From CAZJAH01 sp964544155 (GTDB taxonomy: Bacteria > Bacteroidota > Ignavibacteria > Kapaibacteriales > UBA2268): a DNA stretch of 64,000 bases. Each line of letters starts with the position of its first letter. Within the stretch, counting starts at the first letter, position 1. A program made the translations under genes and the position numbers. The notes beneath the pieces are model-generated. The model made no database searches. It saw only the letters and a list, made by a program, of their open reading frames with translations, and was not told the origin of the DNA. This document shows, in pieces, positions 1-7,519 of this stretch. Location: NCBI GenBank assembly GCA_964544155.1, contig CAZJAH010000010.1, positions 13,608 through 77,607 on the forward strand. Reading direction: 5' to 3'.

Positions 1-499
1 TTACGGCAAATGTCGTTATAGGTACGGCCTTCATACTCAGGTATATGCCCTGTATAAGATAATGGTGCCCGTCGATAGCTATAAAAAGCATCAGGGTAGC
101 GAGGTCTTTTATTTCGCCTACCAGAGTTGGAGCGCCAATAGTCGGATCGAACATCTGCGAAGCCTGGTAGCCCATATCGAAGTCGATAATACCGCCGGCA
201 AACCTCGCCGCGTAAAATATCATGTTAGCAGCGAACCCAAGAGCGAATCCTACCATGAATTCCTTTAATACCAATAAGGCAAGGTACCAAAGATGAACTT
301 CGAGAGTAGGCTGCTCTGTCCAGTATACTGATGTGACGCCCACAGCCAGGATCACAGCCAGAAATATTTTATGCTGGGTAATAATAGCCGGATTTTTAAA
401 GATGGGGGCAATGGCCATCATGGCCAGTATCCTTATAAAAATCATTGCCCCGATGAGGAACTTTCCGCTCAGCAGGGATATTTCCGCGGAATTAACCAT
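1..499 (-). CDS. fliR: Flagellar biosynthetic protein FliR (N-terminal part, cut by window start)
   Basis: Membrane protein of the flagellar type III export gate, working with FliP and FliQ in the inner membrane. The start is an ATG at 499-497, three bases after the fliQ stop, and the frame stays open to base 1, giving about 166 residues. The visible part has hydrophobic segments typical of FliR, a stretch reading FMVGFALGFAANMIFYAARF, then GGIIDFDMGYQASQMFDP, which is the family's hallmark region. The remaining C-terminal part (about 90-100 residues in full-length homologues) lies outside the window, so I cannot say whether it is intact or fused to FlhB. It is the third gene of a fliP-fliQ-fliR run. 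Confidence 0.93.
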   Translation of the reverse strand, partial: MVNSAEISLLSGKFLIGAMIFIRILAMMAIAPIFKNPAIITQHKIFLAVILAVGVTSVYWTEQPTLEVHLWYLALLVLKEFMVGFALGFAANMIFYAARFAGGIIDFDMGYQASQMFDPTIGAPTLVGEIKDLATLMLFIAIDGHHYLIQGIYLSMKAVPITTFAV

Positions 500-502
500 A
501 TA

Positions 503-775
503 TTACGGCCGGCCCAGTTCGGGGATTTTGGCGAATATTTCTTTTGTGAATGTTGTCAATACCTCGATCATAAATGGCATAAAAATAACGATCACTATGA
601 GAACAGCGATAAGCTTTGGCACAAAAGTAAGAGTCTGCTCGGAGATCGAGGTAGCCGCCTGGAAAATCGATATAGTAAGGCCCACCAGCAGAGAGGCTAT
701 CAGAACCGGCCCTACTACTAGAAGCACGTTATAAAAGGCATCCCTGACTAAATTAATAACTTCGATATCTGTCAT
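503..775 (-). CDS. fliQ: Flagellar biosynthetic protein FliQ
   Basis: A 90-residue inner-membrane protein with two transmembrane helices, the usual length and shape for FliQ, a component of the flagellar type III secretion export gate. The motif GLTISIFQAATSISEQTLTF between the two helices is highly conserved in the family. It lies five bases downstream of fliP and three bases upstream of fliR on the same strand, so the three are surely one transcript. Confidence 0.95.
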   Translation of the reverse strand: MTDIEVINLVRDAFYNVLLVVGPVLIASLLVGLTISIFQAATSISEQTLTFVPKLIAVLIVIVIFMPFMIEVLTTFTKEIFAKIPELGRP

Positions 776-780
776 CTATT

Positions 781-1608
781 CTATCCTCCGACTATGCTTT
801 TCATTAATGAATCTATAATAAGGTACCAGCCGTCAACCAGTATGAACAGCAGTATTTTGATCGGCAGAGAAATTAGCTGCGGCGGCAGCAGGAACATACC
901 CAGTGACATAAGAGTGCTCGCTATTATCATATCCAGTATAAGGAATGGTATAAACAGCATGAATCCTATCTGGAAAGCCACACGAAGCTCGCTTATGGCA
1001 TAGGCCGGTATAATAGTCCAGGTAGAAACTTCGCTAATATCATTTGGCCGCTCTTCTTCGCCGCTGAGCTTGAGAAACAGTGCCAGGTCGTTTTCATCTG
1101 TATACTTTAGCATGAACTCTCTGAAAGGCTGAACTATGTTATCGACCGCTTCAGCCTGTGTTATCTCTTCCCTCAGGTAAGGTTGTATTCCGTTCCGGTT
1201 TGCCTGGTCGAGCACAGGTTCCATCACAAAAAAAGTAAGGAACATAGCCAGCCCTGTCAAAAGCTGCGACGGCGGCTGCGTATGCGTGCCCAGAGCCTGC
1301 TTGAGGAAGTGGAATACCACAATTATCCTTGTGAAGCTTGTCATCAGCACAAGGATAGAAGGCGCCATAGTCAGTACGGTAATAACAGTAAGGATCTGCA
1401 ATGTCAGCACAAGGTCATTGCCACCCTCCTCACCGGGATTGATGTTAACAGACAGGTTCGGCAAAGGAAATGCCGATCCGGGCGGGGCCTGCGTCTGTGC
1501 TCCCTGCGGCTGTTGCTGCGGAACGGGCTGCTGCGCGCTCAGTTCGCTGCCGGCGGCCCCGAATAAAAGCAGAGCAGCCAATATTATTATTATATGTTTG
1601 ATTTCCAT
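781..1608 (-). CDS. fliP: Flagellar biosynthetic protein FliP
   Basis: A 275-residue export-gate protein of the flagellar type III secretion system. Residues 1-25 form a signal peptide (hydrophobic core followed by SAQ), as is normal for FliP. A Gln/Pro-rich linker follows to about residue 46. The family signature FLKQALGTHTQPPSQLLTG sits near residues 101-119, and four hydrophobic segments follow. The ATG at 1608 is preceded by a good ribosome-binding site (TGAGGA). It heads the fliP-fliQ-fliR run. No other flagellar gene is in the window, because the operon continues off the left edge. Confidence 0.96.
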   Translation of the reverse strand: MEIKHIIIILAALLLFGAAGSELSAQQPVPQQQPQGAQTQAPPGSAFPLPNLSVNINPGEEGGNDLVLTLQILTVITVLTMAPSILVLMTSFTRIIVVFHFLKQALGTHTQPPSQLLTGLAMFLTFFVMEPVLDQANRNGIQPYLREEITQAEAVDNIVQPFREFMLKYTDENDLALFLKLSGEEERPNDISEVSTWTIIPAYAISELRVAFQIGFMLFIPFLILDMIIASTLMSLGMFLLPPQLISLPIKILLFILVDGWYLIIDSLMKSIVGG

Positions 1609-1770
1609 TTCCTCAATTTCAATTTGAAATTCCGCTTATAGAATTACAATAGATGTGCCAGCAGGGGCGGGACATGATTTTTTTCCTGTTAGCCGTGATT
1701 CAGCGCGGATAGCCGATAGAGTATTAATTCTTTTAAATGAATAATATTGAACATGTTGGATAATATAAAA

Positions 1771-1796
1771 CAAAAGCCGCACTTATCAGCGCGGCC
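1771..1796 (-). terminator. Rho-independent terminator after the radical SAM gene
   Basis: On the minus strand a GCCGC/GCGGC stem (1776-1780 with 1791-1795, 10-base loop) is followed by a TTTTG tract. It lies about 30 bases past the stop of the radical SAM gene at 1825 and separates that gene from fliP. Confidence 0.7.
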
Positions 1797-1824
1797 TTAT
1801 TCATTCTATAAAGCTATATGAAGA

Positions 1825-3105
1825 TCATTCAGGTGTTTCCATTTTACCGGGCTGCCGGGCGCCGTTCTTTTTTTCCTCGCCGGATATTTTTTTCCTGGGT
1901 ACCATTCTAACGTTCTGTCCCCATTTGTTCTGCTCTTCCATTCGGCATGACCATACAAGCTGATCATTCCAAACTGTGATATCCGGGCAGCCGTCGCACA
2001 TATTGACTCTGCCATCCTCGTAGATATCTGCAGGTTGAATAATCATAACTGACTGATAGTGCATTTTTGAGAAAAATGCCTTAAGGTCAGCCGGGAAGCA
2101 GGCGAAATAGTTTTTCATTATTTCTCTTAATCCTTTGTCGAATGGAGCGAGCCAGAAGTAAGACCTCCCCCGCTTTTGTGATCGCGGAGTTGAATATGCC
2201 AGATACTTATCGGTGAACATATGCTTGAATGTCTGAACAATTTCCATAAATTTTGGCCCTGTATAGCCGAAAATTTTGTGTTTGTTGCCCATCCTGCCTG
2301 TAAGCAGCCACTTATATGTGGCGGTGTTCTCGGTGCCGTTAAGGAATGCCGACGGCATAAATCCCGGCTCTGTCTCGCGGATTAGATCTACGAGTTCGGG
2401 CGAGCTGATGTCCGTTCGCCTGTTATCGTCCTTTTTTGAATACATTATATCATCGAATTCAACCTGCTGATCTCCTACGTAGAAATCAAAATCTTTGCCG
2501 AGTATTGCCATTCTGTAAAGGATGAATACCATCACATGCACGCGGTCGATGTGCTTCTGCGACCATTTGAGGAGTTCGGGCACATACTTCTCATTTTCCG
2601 GATAAATTGTGGCATTGAATGAGCAGGAAATGTTCTTGGCTTCATGAAGCATAGTAGCAAGCTCGTACCTGAGTTCATTCAGTTCAATCTCGTTTTTATC
2701 CTGCCAGCCCTGGCGTCTCTGCCCGCTATCAACATGCAATGTAAACCCGTAAACACCTGCTTTCTTAAGCTCTTTTAGTAATTCTTTTGTGAGCAGGGCA
2801 CCATTTGAGTTGATTATCGGCTTCCAGCCCCGTTTTTTTACCATTCGTACTATTTCGACTATATCAGGATGAGTAAGCGGCTCTCCACCTGCTATAGATA
2901 CTCCGTCAGTTTTTCTGTTTTTTTGGAAAACGTCCAGCTCGTGATCTATGACATCAAGCGGTTTATGCGACTGCGGCTTGTTTTCCCTGTAGCAGCCGTC
3001 GCAATAAAGGTTGCACTTACTTGTAGGCTCCAGCCATGAAATTGCGTTATCGGCGAAATTCCATGGCAATCTGTAAAGAGTTTCCGGAGAAAAATCCCTG
3101 TTCAT
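1825..3105 (-). CDS. Radical SAM protein of unknown substrate
   Basis: 426 residues. The CxxxCxxC iron-sulfur motif is at C31, C35 and C38, and the SAM-binding GGEP motif is at 73-76, so a radical SAM enzyme is certain. The middle carries HVDSGQ and a long region without a familiar partner domain. Near residue 370 a second cysteine group (CDGC, then C about 15 residues on) suggests an auxiliary cluster or SPASM-like end. The last 25 residues are Lys/Glu-rich. I do not recognise the substrate. The gene is alone in its transcript: a terminator follows it, and trkH upstream is separated by about 155 AT-rich bases. The ATG at 3105 follows a weak GAGAAG. Confidence 0.85.
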   Translation of the reverse strand: MNRDFSPETLYRLPWNFADNAISWLEPTSKCNLYCDGCYRENKPQSHKPLDVIDHELDVFQKNRKTDGVSIAGGEPLTHPDIVEIVRMVKKRGWKPIINSNGALLTKELLKELKKAGVYGFTLHVDSGQRRQGWQDKNEIELNELRYELATMLHEAKNISCSFNATIYPENEKYVPELLKWSQKHIDRVHVMVFILYRMAILGKDFDFYVGDQQVEFDDIMYSKKDDNRRTDISSPELVDLIRETEPGFMPSAFLNGTENTATYKWLLTGRMGNKHKIFGYTGPKFMEIVQTFKHMFTDKYLAYSTPRSQKRGRSYFWLAPFDKGLREIMKNYFACFPADLKAFFSKMHYQSVMIIQPADIYEDGRVNMCDGCPDITVWNDQLVWSCRMEEQNKWGQNVRMVPRKKISGEEKKNGARQPGKMETPE

Positions 3106-3261
3106 ATTCTTCTCTGTTCATTTTTATTTATAATTGACCTATTCTTCAGCGTAATGTCTAATTTACCATAATTAATAGTAAACAAGAAATTGTTATAAAC
3201 ATACGAAATTAATGAAAAAAAATTTATTATAGATTAAATTTATGTTAAATAGGCGAAAAAA

Positions 3262-4704
3262 TTATTTTTTCCAGAAAGAAGGAGCTAAAAGTATTATTAC
3301 CGTAAATACCTCGAGCCTTCCAAGAAGCATAAAGAAAGAAAGCAGCCATTTTGCCGCTGCCGGCATGTGGGCGTAGTTCTCAGTCGGGCCGACAGTTCCG
3401 AGCCCCGGGCCTATATTATTAAGTGTTGCGGCAACCGCGCCCATGGCTGTATCAAGCTCAAGGCCCAGGAATGACATTATCAGCGTACCGAGTGATGCTA
3501 TCATCATATAAATAACAAAAAAGCCGATGATGTTGGTCACTGTTTTACGGTCGATGGAATTTTTGCCTATCCTCACCGGCACAACAGCCTGAGGATGCAA
3601 CAGCTTGACTATTTCGGTATAAGCGAATTTCAGCAGGATATAAACGCGTAATACCTTCATGCCGCCGCCGGTCGATCCTGCTGTACCGCCTATAAACATC
3701 ATCACAAAAAGTATAAGGTTCGAACTTAATGACCATTCCTCGTAATCGGCTGTCCCGAATCCGGTCGTGGTCAGGATAGATATAACCTGGAAAAGCGTTT
3801 TTCTCAAGGTCTCGAAAAAATCATGATATATGGTTGTATAGGTATCAATCCCTATTAATATCAAAGCAATTAGAATTATAAACAGAAAGAATCTCATTTC
3901 CTTATTTTTTATGAAAGACTTTATGTCTCCCCGTATCAGCCTGTAATGAAGTGAAAAATTTATCCCGGCTATTGTCATGAATACAATTATTACATAATCT
4001 ATGTAGGCGCTGTCATAATGGCCTATGCTGGCATTTTTGGTGGAATATCCCCCCGTTGCCAAAGTACCGAAAGAATGGCAAAGACTGTCGAAAAGGTTCA
4101 TACCGCCAAAAAGCAGAAGTACTGTTTCAGCAACAGTTAATAATAAATAAACGCCCCAGAGTATTTTAGCTGTTTCGGTTACGCGGGGCTTGAGTTTATC
4201 GGCCATAGGCCCGGGGACTTCGGCTTTGTAAAGCTGCATTCCGCCAACTCCGAGAAATGGCAGTATGGCAAGAGACAGCAGAATAATACCCATACCGCCT
4301 ATCCAGTTAGTAAGGCTTCGCCAGAATAATATGCCGTGCGGAAGCTTTTCGATATCAGTGAGAATTGTCGCTCCCGTTGTTGTAAAGCCCGACATCGTTT
4401 CAAAAAAAGCATCCGTAAAATCCGGGATGGTCCCTGTCAGGATATAAGGCAGGCTGCCGAAGCAGGAAAAAAGTATCCAGCTGAATGTCACTATGGCAAA
4501 ACCTTCCTTGGGGCGAAGTTCAGCATTATTATTAAAGACGAAAAAGAAAAAGCTGCCGGCAGCTAATGTTATGGCTGCGCTTATTAGTATGCCTGTATAA
4601 TCATTGTCGCCGTAATAAAACGACCAGGGAACCGCGAGAAGCATCGAGGTACCTATACACATGACAATGAAGCCCAGTATTTTCAACACTATACTATAGC
4701 GCAT
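3262..4704 (-). CDS. trkH: Trk-type potassium uptake channel subunit TrkH
   Basis: 480 residues, the usual length for TrkH/KtrB, an inner-membrane potassium translocating subunit. Repeated membrane-pore-membrane units are visible. The pore-loop glycine regions include TTGAT near residue 110, GTLATGGYSTKN near 220, TTTGFGTADY and GGTAGSTGGGMK. The segment LAILPFLGVGGMQLYKAE is typical of the family. It lies six bases after trkA, the cytoplasmic regulatory subunit that gates it, so the two form one transport system. Confidence 0.95.
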   Translation of the reverse strand: MRYSIVLKILGFIVMCIGTSMLLAVPWSFYYGDNDYTGILISAAITLAAGSFFFFVFNNNAELRPKEGFAIVTFSWILFSCFGSLPYILTGTIPDFTDAFFETMSGFTTTGATILTDIEKLPHGILFWRSLTNWIGGMGIILLSLAILPFLGVGGMQLYKAEVPGPMADKLKPRVTETAKILWGVYLLLTVAETVLLLFGGMNLFDSLCHSFGTLATGGYSTKNASIGHYDSAYIDYVIIVFMTIAGINFSLHYRLIRGDIKSFIKNKEMRFFLFIILIALILIGIDTYTTIYHDFFETLRKTLFQVISILTTTGFGTADYEEWSLSSNLILFVMMFIGGTAGSTGGGMKVLRVYILLKFAYTEIVKLLHPQAVVPVRIGKNSIDRKTVTNIIGFFVIYMMIASLGTLIMSFLGLELDTAMGAVAATLNNIGPGLGTVGPTENYAHMPAAAKWLLSFFMLLGRLEVFTVIILLAPSFWKK

Positions 4705-4710
4705 TTTTCC

Positions 4711-6051
4711 CTAGAATAATTTTTCAACTGCTTTCAGAGCTTTTGGCAATGTGAATACCACTACCTTATCACCGGGAGCAATCCTGGTATCACCGGTTGG
4801 AATTTCAAGATTCTTGTCCTGCTTAAGCACTGCCCCGACAATAGCGTACTCCGGAAATTCAATATCCTTCAGAGGCTTTTTAATAATTTTCATGCCTTCT
4901 TTGGCAATGAATTCAATTATTTCGGCATCGATACCTGGCAGCTCGGCGAAGAATGCTATCTGCTGGCTTCGTATGTATTTCTGTATGGTGTTAACCGTTA
5001 TCTGCTGCTTGCTCACAACGGCGTCCATTCCGATAGCAGGAGTAAGCGCAAGATATTCGTTCTTTCCGATGAGGGTGATAGTACGGGGAACCTTCATGTG
5101 TCGGGCCACAAGGCTGGTGATGATGTTGGTTTCATCATCGCCAGTTACCGCAATGAAACCATCCATATCCTGCAACCCTTCAAATGTAAGCAGGTCGAGG
5201 TCTGAGCCGTCTCCGTGAATGATCAGAGATTTTGAAAGAAAATCTGCCAGGGCCGCGGATTTATCGTCATTTATTTCAATTATCTTTATCTTAAGCTCTT
5301 TTTCCAGCCTTTGTGCAACGAACCTTCCTATCTGGCCGCCGCCTGTTATCAATATGTTTTCTATGATTTTACGGGTTTTGCCGAAAAAATTCAGGGCTTC
5401 ATCAATATAGCCCGGATCAGTAATAATAAATATTTGGTCCCCGTGACGAAGTTCGTCTTCACCTCGTGGTATAATTGTAAATCCTCTTCGGGATAGCGCA
5501 ACTACCCTTAGCGGCGGGTTTTCGTACCTTTTGCCCAGCTCTATCAGTGGAGTATGCAGTACGGGGCAATTCCTGTCGAGCCTTATCCCGATAAACTGAA
5601 TGCGGCCTTTATCGAATTCGATAATATCTGTGGCATTGGACTGGCGAATAAGGCGGACAATAGCTCCTGCCGCCTCCCTTTCCGGCTGTATAAGGAAATC
5701 CGTGCCCAGCTCTTCACGGGAAAGGACGGAATCACTGCTCATGAATTCTTCATTTCGAATTCGCGCTATTGTTGTACCTACACCCAACTTTTTAGCAAGG
5801 CGGCAGGCTATGAGGTTAATCTCATCATTGCTGGTAAGCGCGGCGAAAACGTCTGCATTCTGTACCCGTGCTTCTTTCAGCCTGGCATAGCTGGTGCCGC
5901 TGCCATCGATCACGAAGGCATCCAGGTGCTCCCTCGCGTATCGGACGCGATCGCTGCTACTTTCGATTATGGTAATATTATGCTTATCATGAGAAAGCCT
6001 TTTTGCAAGCTGAAAGCCTATATTACCGGCGCCGATTATAACTATTTCCAT
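4711..6051 (-). CDS. trkA: Trk system NAD-binding regulatory subunit TrkA
   Basis: 446 residues, a tandem duplication of RCK units, as in the full-length TrkA class. The first Rossmann fold begins IIGAGNIGFQLAKRL at the N-terminus, and a second one begins ILITGGGQIGRFVAQRL near residue 235. Each has a GxGxxG loop, and each is followed by a TrkA-C ligand-binding lobe. The protein sits on the cytoplasmic face of TrkH and gates potassium flux in response to nucleotides. I place the start at the ATG at 6051; a TTG three bases earlier is also possible. Six bases separate it from trkH downstream. Confidence 0.95.
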   Translation of the reverse strand: MEIVIIGAGNIGFQLAKRLSHDKHNITIIESSSDRVRYAREHLDAFVIDGSGTSYARLKEARVQNADVFAALTSNDEINLIACRLAKKLGVGTTIARIRNEEFMSSDSVLSREELGTDFLIQPEREAAGAIVRLIRQSNATDIIEFDKGRIQFIGIRLDRNCPVLHTPLIELGKRYENPPLRVVALSRRGFTIIPRGEDELRHGDQIFIITDPGYIDEALNFFGKTRKIIENILITGGGQIGRFVAQRLEKELKIKIIEINDDKSAALADFLSKSLIIHGDGSDLDLLTFEGLQDMDGFIAVTGDDETNIITSLVARHMKVPRTITLIGKNEYLALTPAIGMDAVVSKQQITVNTIQKYIRSQQIAFFAELPGIDAEIIEFIAKEGMKIIKKPLKDIEFPEYAIVGAVLKQDKNLEIPTGDTRIAPGDKVVVFTLPKALKAVEKLF

Positions 6052-6116
6052 CAATGAATTTTATTTATTAGAATAAAGCTTTCTAACTTACAAAATATTT
6101 TCACAAAATAAGATAA

Positions 6117-6923
6117 TTATTTTGATCTTTCTTGTTCAATTCTTTCTTTAGCCCATTTTTTCGCGTCCCTGACTGAGCTTATTCTTCCTTCTTTCTGTAG
6201 TTTCAGGCTTTCATTAATCAGCCTTCCTATCTCGGGGCCGTCTTCGACACCGTGGTTTTTCAGGAATTTCCCTTTTAGGAATGGTTTAGGCTGCTTTTTC
6301 ATAAGGGCGTTATGCTCGATTCTGCTTTTAAGCCAATCGCCGGCAGGATATTCGCGCCTGAAGGCTTCATCGTTATCGCGGCCCCAGTGATCAGCTTTAG
6401 CCAATAGGATCAACTTATCAATATTGATCCTTTTCCCGAGCTTATTTATGGCATTATCCGAAACTTTATTTCTGTCCCTGTATAATGCAATAGGCCTTAA
6501 ATGCTCTCTTACATAAGCGGTGACTTCATTAATTGTATCTTCGTCAAAGCCGTTTTTCCTTAAGCACTCCCCGGCGATAATGGCGCCCTGATGATCATGG
6601 CCGGGAGATTTGATCCTGCCATCGCTGTATTCACTTGTAGCCGGCTTTCCGATGTCATGTAGTAAGGCGCCAAGCATGTACGAAGGATGGTCTTCTTTGG
6701 GGAGTTCGTTTTTTAGTTCTGCCGCCACATCCACAACCATCATAGTATGTGTCCATACGTTCCCCTCGGGATGCCATTTGGGGTCCTGCCCTGTTTCCTT
6801 TAATTCGATAAGCTGACTGCAGAACGCCGCAATATCTTTGTTGCTCAGAGAATTCAGTTTTTTTGAAGGAGTTTTTTCGCTGAGCAGTATATTTAATATC
6901 TTTCTGGCATGATAGTTAATCAT
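6117..6923 (-). CDS. HD-domain hydrolase related to the HD domain of tRNA nucleotidyltransferases
   Basis: 268 residues. The segment QDPKWHPEGNVWTHTMMVVD (about 46-65) followed by LLHDIGKP (H89, D90) gives the metal-binding HD motif. Histidines of GHDHQG (109, 111) and the later HLRP complete the usual ligand set. This arrangement is that of the HD domain in bacterial CCA-adding enzymes, but the nucleotidyltransferase domain is absent, so it is a free-standing phosphohydrolase with probable phosphatase or 2',3'-cyclic phosphodiesterase activity (inference). It is 62 bases upstream of trkA on the same strand and may be cotranscribed. The substrate is unknown. Confidence 0.85.
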   Translation of the reverse strand: MINYHARKILNILLSEKTPSKKLNSLSNKDIAAFCSQLIELKETGQDPKWHPEGNVWTHTMMVVDVAAELKNELPKEDHPSYMLGALLHDIGKPATSEYSDGRIKSPGHDHQGAIIAGECLRKNGFDEDTINEVTAYVREHLRPIALYRDRNKVSDNAINKLGKRINIDKLILLAKADHWGRDNDEAFRREYPAGDWLKSRIEHNALMKKQPKPFLKGKFLKNHGVEDGPEIGRLINESLKLQKEGRISSVRDAKKWAKERIEQERSK

Positions 6924-7511
6924 TGATAATTAATATTTATTATAAATATTTCGTTTAATAATTAACGATTAAGAATAAAAAATTTTGTTGAAATTAACAA
7001 TAATCTTATGAAATTTTATTCATATATAATAACTTACCGGATTCTGATTTCCGAATTGCAATAATTGTAGTTGTTTGTAAGGAGTCTTAGTAGTACAAAT
7101 AACTACATGGTAATTAAAGATTTTTAAGAATGATATTTTTATTGGCATTAAAAGAATTTGTTATTTATATTGCACAAAAGGATTAAATAATATTAAAAGA
7201 TATTCATTAATCAGGCTGTGTTTTTTGAGGGAATTTTATAAGTTCTTAAGTTTTTATTTTGTTTTTTTTGAAATTCCTGTAAAAACACTTGTAAAAAAGG
7301 TAGAGATAAAATAAATTGTCAGAACGTGTCTTAACGGATTTTTAATATTTGTACTTTTTTAACCACAAAAAATAAGCGTTGGAAATAAAACGGACAAGAC
7401 AAATGAAACAAAACGGATTTAACTGCCCGGCTGTACTTAATAACACCGGGTATAATTGTATAACGCAAATAAATATTTTAAATAAAAGCACCTTAAGGGA
7501 GGAGATTTATT
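6924..7511. other. 588-base AT-rich gene-free region upstream of the envelope cluster
   Basis: The longest stretch without a real gene, lying between the divergent HD hydrolase and the 762-residue envelope protein. It holds a 13-bp inverted repeat (7067-7106), a small CCCGG/CCGGG hairpin (7426-7450), a possible 38-codon leader frame (7403-7519) and a strong ribosome-binding site (AAGGGAGGAG, 7495-7504). No tRNA or TAnnTTTG promoter element was found. Its length suggests regulated expression of the downstream cluster. Confidence 0.6.
7067..7106. repeat. 13-bp inverted repeat (operator or RNA hairpin)
   Basis: The arm GTAGTTGTTTGTA at 7067-7079 pairs with TACAAATAACTAC at 7094-7106, with one G-T wobble and a 14-base loop. 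The match is far longer than expected by chance in a region of this size. It could be a dimeric regulator site or a structured element in the leader of the 7512 gene. There is no T tract, so a classical terminator is unlikely. Confidence 0.6.
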
Positions 7512-7519
7512 ATGTCTAA
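7403..7519 (+). CDS. Possible 38-codon leader frame overlapping the start of the next gene
   Basis: An ATG at 7403 opens a 38-codon frame ending in TAA at 7517-7519, which overlaps the first codons of the 762-residue protein in another phase. It has two cysteines, no recognisable domain and a poor ribosome-binding site, so it may be a chance frame. If translated, it would pass through the downstream gene's ribosome-binding site and could couple translation. Confidence 0.15.
   Translation: MKQNGFNCPAVLNNTGYNCITQINILNKSTLREEIYYV

Noticed and set aside
1612..1630. TTTCAATTTGAAA palindrome just upstream of fliP as a flagellar operator
   Set aside because: It is short, AT-only apart from one C/G pair, and such palindromes are common in AT-rich spacers.
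5554..6057. Open frame of 167 codons opposite trkA
   Set aside because: trkA is clearly coding with both Rossmann folds intact.
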